DNA of 7,923 nucleotides. Source: Aquificaceae bacterium (GTDB taxonomy: Bacteria > Aquificota > Aquificia > Aquificales > Aquificaceae). This document shows positions 6,100-7,923 of this stretch, one piece after another; positions within the stretch are counted from its first letter, which is position 1, and each line of letters starts with the position of its first letter. Location: the NCBI GenBank assembly GCA_015487535.1, contig WFPN01000294.1, forward strand, positions 1 through 7,923. The letters are read 5' to 3'. A program made the translations under genes and the position numbers. The notes under the pieces were generated by a model. The model was given only the letters and a program-made list of their open reading frames with translations, had not been told where the DNA came from and ran no database searches.

Positions 6100-6137
6100 A
6101 ATCTAGTCCGGAAGTTCTCAGCTGAGTGATCTAGATT
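6100..6137. promoter_or_regulatory. Divergent promoter/operator candidate of the MNIO locus
   Basis: The 94-base gap 6094-6187 separates the two arms. An inverted repeat AATCTAG (6100-6106) and CTAGATT (6131-6137) with a 24-base centre gives an outward-facing TAGATT hexamer on each strand, usable as a -10 for MNIO (6 bases from its ATG) and for the precursor. A 10-base perfect palindrome CTCAGCTGAG (6117-6126) sits between them. No good -35 is seen on either side, so binding by a regulator is plausible but unproven. Confidence 0.4.
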
Positions 6138-6172
6138 ACAGAACGCGGCAACGGATGTGGTAGGTTTAAATC

Positions 6173-6181
6173 AGGAGGTGA
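6173..6181 (+). promoter_or_regulatory. Strong Shine-Dalgarno of the precursor peptide gene
   Basis: AGGAGGTGA is a full-length match to the anti-Shine-Dalgarno. It fixes the start at ATG 6188 and predicts high translation, as expected for a RiPP precursor needed in bulk. Confidence 0.8.
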
Positions 6182-6187
6182 GCAGAG

Positions 6188-6457
6188 ATGAAAGGGAAGC
6201 AGAAGCTGATGACGTTACTTGGCTCGGCAGTTTTGCTCGGCTTGGGGGCAGAGGGAGTCACCCCCTCCCACGCCGGAGAGGGTAAGTGTGCAGGTATGAA
6301 CAAGGGAACGCAGCAGAAGGCTAAGGAGGCCACCTGCGCAGGCATGAAGAAGGAGGAGAAGAAGGAAGAAACCAAGAAGAAGACCAAGGAGATGACCTGC
6401 GGAGGACCGGGAGGTTGCGGAGGTAAGATGAAGCCCAAGGAAGAACCCAAGTCTTAA
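6188..6457 (+). CDS. Bufferin-like secreted RiPP precursor, Cys/Lys-rich
   Basis: 89 residues. A Sec-type signal peptide has basic residues at 2-6, a hydrophobic stretch at 7-24 and likely cleavage after S-H-A29. The mature part would start GEGKCAGM and is very polar, dominated by Lys, Glu and Thr. It holds four cysteines in three related cores: EGKCAGM (C34), EATCAGM (C50) and EMTCGGPGGCGG (C71, C77), separated by charged linkers. EGKC-type motifs after a signal peptide are typical of BufA2-like MNIO substrates, and the enzyme and partner genes are divergent neighbours. Predicted course: the cysteines are modified in the cytoplasm, the peptide is exported, and it then sequesters metal, as described for copper with bufferins. 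That these cysteines are the modified ones is inference. The family match is by motif only, since such peptides diverge fast. Confidence 0.82.
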   Translation: MKGKQKLMTLLGSAVLLGLGAEGVTPSHAGEGKCAGMNKGTQQKAKEATCAGMKKEEKKEETKKKTKEMTCGGPGGCGGKMKPKEEPKS

Positions 6458-6483
6458 GACCTACCATCACAGGGAGGGGTTAG

Positions 6484-6960
6484 ATGACTTTTAGCTTGAG
6501 CAGTTTAGTCTATCTTTACGATAGGGCTTTTAGGGTTCTGCCTCCCCTTCAGTCCCTCTTTTTGCTCTTTGTGAGGATATACTGGGGGTGGCTCTTCTCG
6601 AGGACAGGTTACGGAAAGCTGATGAACTTAGACAGGACCACCGACTTCTTCGCAAGCCTAGACATGCCGTTCCCTCACCTGAGCGCTCTCCTGGTCGGGC
6701 TAACGGAGCTGGTGGGCGGAGTGCTGATGGGATTGGGTTTGGGAGCCAGGTTTGTGGGGTTGATCCTCTCCCTGGAGATGCTCGGAGCCTTCGCTGTGGC
6801 ACACAGGAACGAGCTTACCCATCTCCTTTCGAGCCCGGAGGAGTTCTGGAGTGCACCCCCCTTCTCGTTCCTCTTCGCGTCCCTGGTTGTTTTCCTCTTC
6901 GGAGCGGGTATGTTCTCCCTCGATCACCTGTTGAGCAGGATCTCAAAGGGCTTAAAATAG
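6484..6960 (+). CDS. DoxX-family membrane protein
   Basis: 158 residues with four membrane segments (about 22-40, 66-86, 88-106 and 127-146). The DoxX pattern is clear: LFVRIYWGWLFSRTGYGKL, then DFFASLDMPFPH, LLVGLTELVGGVLMGLGLGAR and LEMLGAFAVAHR. Charged residues after helix 1 (R40, K45) and E75 within helix 2 are kept. The family includes the thiosulfate:quinone oxidoreductase subunit DoxD and many proteins of unknown function. In bufferin operons a DoxX-like gene commonly follows the precursor, enzyme and partner. Here it follows the precursor by 26 bases, with GGGAGGGG as Shine-Dalgarno about 4 bases before ATG. Its role in handling or tolerating the modified peptide or its metal is unproven. 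Confidence 0.88.
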   Translation: MTFSLSSLVYLYDRAFRVLPPLQSLFLLFVRIYWGWLFSRTGYGKLMNLDRTTDFFASLDMPFPHLSALLVGLTELVGGVLMGLGLGARFVGLILSLEMLGAFAVAHRNELTHLLSSPEEFWSAPPFSFLFASLVVFLFGAGMFSLDHLLSRISKGLK

Positions 6961-6964
6961 CCCT

Positions 6965-7642
6965 ATGGATAGGCTCCTGTCCTTCGCCGAGAATAGGGCT
7001 AGGGTCATAGACTCGATAATCTCCGAGATAACATCTGGCCTGAGGTTGGGTTGTGGCAAGGGATGTACCTACTGCTGCTACGGCGTTCCCCTTTGGGTGA
7101 GAACGGTGGAGGCCTTCCACCTTCTCGAGGCCCTGAACAAACTCCCTATAAAGGATAGAAGGGTGATAGCCTCTAGACTGAGAAGGTATGAGAGGGAGTA
7201 CTTGGAGGCTGCACAGGCGCAGGGGTACACGCCCGAGAGCCCGGTTCCGGAGGAGGCCCTCGATGTAGGTAAGCTCGGCCTTATATGTGGTCTCGGTATG
7301 AACGAGGTTCCATGTCCCTTCCTATCCGAGGACGGCAGCTGTTCGGTTTACGAGGCGAGGCCTTCCATGTGCAGGCTCACCCTCTTCTCCGATAGGGAGG
7401 TCTGCAGGAAGGACTGGGAGAACCCCTTGGCATTCGCCTGGAAAAGCGAGATCGCCCCCTTCATAGACAGGATAAAGGAGGAGTTCTACCGCAGATGGAA
7501 CGTAGAGCTCAAGAAGCTCCAAAACATCTACCCTGAGCTCGACCTATCCAGGCTGGAGGGTGAGATGCTTTTCCTGCCCAAACACCTTAGGTTCGATCCT
7601 GTAAAGAAGGTTTTCAGGATCAAGGCACCCTACAATCCCTGA
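6965..7642 (+). CDS. YkgJ-type Cys-cluster (zinc/iron-chelating domain) protein
   Basis: 225 residues, cytoplasmic. The CxxxCxxCC cluster C30-GKG-C34-TY-C37-C38 at the N-terminus and a second group (C108, C117, C126, C136, C147) within PCPFLSEDGSCSVYEARPSMCR make the YkgJ/PF03692 family assignment clear. Nine cysteines suggest that a metal or iron-sulfur site is bound, although the biochemical role of the family is unsettled. An Arg/Glu-rich helical stretch (about 64-86) separates the two groups, and a C-terminal extension of about 75 residues lies beyond the domain. The start is ATG 6965, four bases after the DoxX stop; there is no clear Shine-Dalgarno, so translation is probably coupled. 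It is third on the precursor arm, which suggests a metal-related function beside the MNIO system. It overlaps the convergent rhodanese gene by 23 bases. Confidence 0.85.
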   Translation: MDRLLSFAENRARVIDSIISEITSGLRLGCGKGCTYCCYGVPLWVRTVEAFHLLEALNKLPIKDRRVIASRLRRYEREYLEAAQAQGYTPESPVPEEALDVGKLGLICGLGMNEVPCPFLSEDGSCSVYEARPSMCRLTLFSDREVCRKDWENPLAFAWKSEIAPFIDRIKEEFYRRWNVELKKLQNIYPELDLSRLEGEMLFLPKHLRFDPVKKVFRIKAPYNP

Positions 7643-7923
7643 AGGTCTCCCACACGTACCTGTTGAGCGGGTAGCCCAGGTACTCCCACTCTCTCTTTGA
7701 AGCGTCGTAAACCCTCATACCAGTGTACCCGGCGAAGTCCATCATCATGTAAACGAAGGCCGCGCCGGTCCCACCGAAGCAAAAGAGCAGGACCTCGTCC
7801 TCCTTCCCTATCCCTTGGTTTCTGAGGAACTCATCTATGTAGTCCGGAACCTTTATAACGAGCTTTCCTGTATCCTCGTCCCTCTTTACCCACCACTCCC
7901 AGGGAAGCGGTACTGAGCAGGGA
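7620..7923 (-). CDS. Rhodanese-type sulfurtransferase, C-terminal 100 residues (5' end off window)
   Basis: An open frame runs from the right window edge to TGA 7622-7620. It contains the sequence EVLLFCFGGTGAAFVYMMMD, then FAGYTGMRVYDASKREWEYLGYP. This is the end of a rhodanese domain: beta strand VLLF, active-site loop Cys-Phe-Gly-Gly-Thr-Gly, the helix that follows the loop, and the GY..MRVYD..W.EW signature of thiosulfate/3-mercaptopyruvate sulfurtransferases. The active Cys would carry a persulfide taken from thiosulfate or mercaptopyruvate. The loop reads C-F-G-G-T-G where two-domain thiosulfate sulfurtransferases commonly have C-x-x-G-x-R/T/G, so the substrate is uncertain. The N-terminal part, including any signal peptide or inactive first domain, is not visible. 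It is convergent with the YkgJ-type gene and overlaps its last 23 bases. Confidence 0.82.
   Translation of the reverse strand, partial: PCSVPLPWEWWVKRDEDTGKLVIKVPDYIDEFLRNQGIGKEDEVLLFCFGGTGAAFVYMMMDFAGYTGMRVYDASKREWEYLGYPLNRYVWETFRDCRVP

Noticed and set aside
6947..6964. Hairpin AGGGCT-TAAAAT-AGCCCT at the DoxX stop/YkgJ start, considered as terminator or translation switch
   Set aside because: The stem is only 6 bases with no following T run, and the next gene starts immediately. A role in coupling is possible but a stem this short arises easily by chance.
6588..7010. Plus-strand open frame across the DoxX gene
   Set aside because: Shadow frame; the DoxX frame has the Shine-Dalgarno, the membrane segments and the family motifs.

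Overview
The window reads as compact bacterial DNA, probably from a thermophilic, sulfur-using chemolithotroph (Aquificota-like is my best guess, at low confidence). The basis is very tight gene packing with 4-base start/stop overlaps, heavy use of AGG/AGA and ATA codons, Lys/Glu-rich proteins, and a concentration of sulfur, thiol and metal proteins. There is no rRNA, tRNA, CRISPR array or insertion sequence, and no gap over 300 bases without a gene.

Left block (1-2537, minus strand, read right to left): a stand-alone DsrE-family protein with several cysteines (2217-2537), then a four-gene operon. The operon encodes a small CPKC thioredoxin-like protein, an internally duplicated CcdA/DsbD-type membrane protein, an exported DsrE-like protein and a MerR-family regulator cut by the window edge. 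The three junctions inside the operon are TTGA, GTGA and ATGA overlaps. The 39-base gap ahead of the operon holds a textbook MerR-type promoter: a 9+9 dyad containing CCTTCC/GGAAGG, inside a 19-base spacer between TTGCCT and TATATT. I infer an autoregulated, metal- or thiol-responsive system that moves electrons or sulfur across the membrane.

Middle (2574-3642, plus strand): queF (queuosine biosynthesis) overlaps a Crp/Fnr-family regulator gene by 8 bases.

Right-centre block (3639-7642): a MNIO/bufferin-like RiPP locus split into two divergent arms. The minus arm carries a DUF692/MNIO enzyme, its DUF2063 partner, and a protein with three calcium-binding-type loops. The plus arm carries an exported Cys/Lys-rich precursor with three Cys-Ala/Gly-Gly cores, a DoxX-family membrane protein and a YkgJ-type Cys-cluster protein. 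By analogy with bufferins, the enzyme would modify precursor cysteines before export and the product would bind metal, probably copper.

Right edge (7620-7923, minus strand): the C-terminal part of a rhodanese-type sulfurtransferase, convergent with and overlapping the YkgJ-type gene.

A recurring pattern is that genes at the start of transcription units (the thioredoxin-like gene, queF, MNIO) lack a Shine-Dalgarno and have a -10-like hexamer 6-8 bases before ATG, which suggests leaderless mRNAs. Most internal genes have a purine-rich Shine-Dalgarno.
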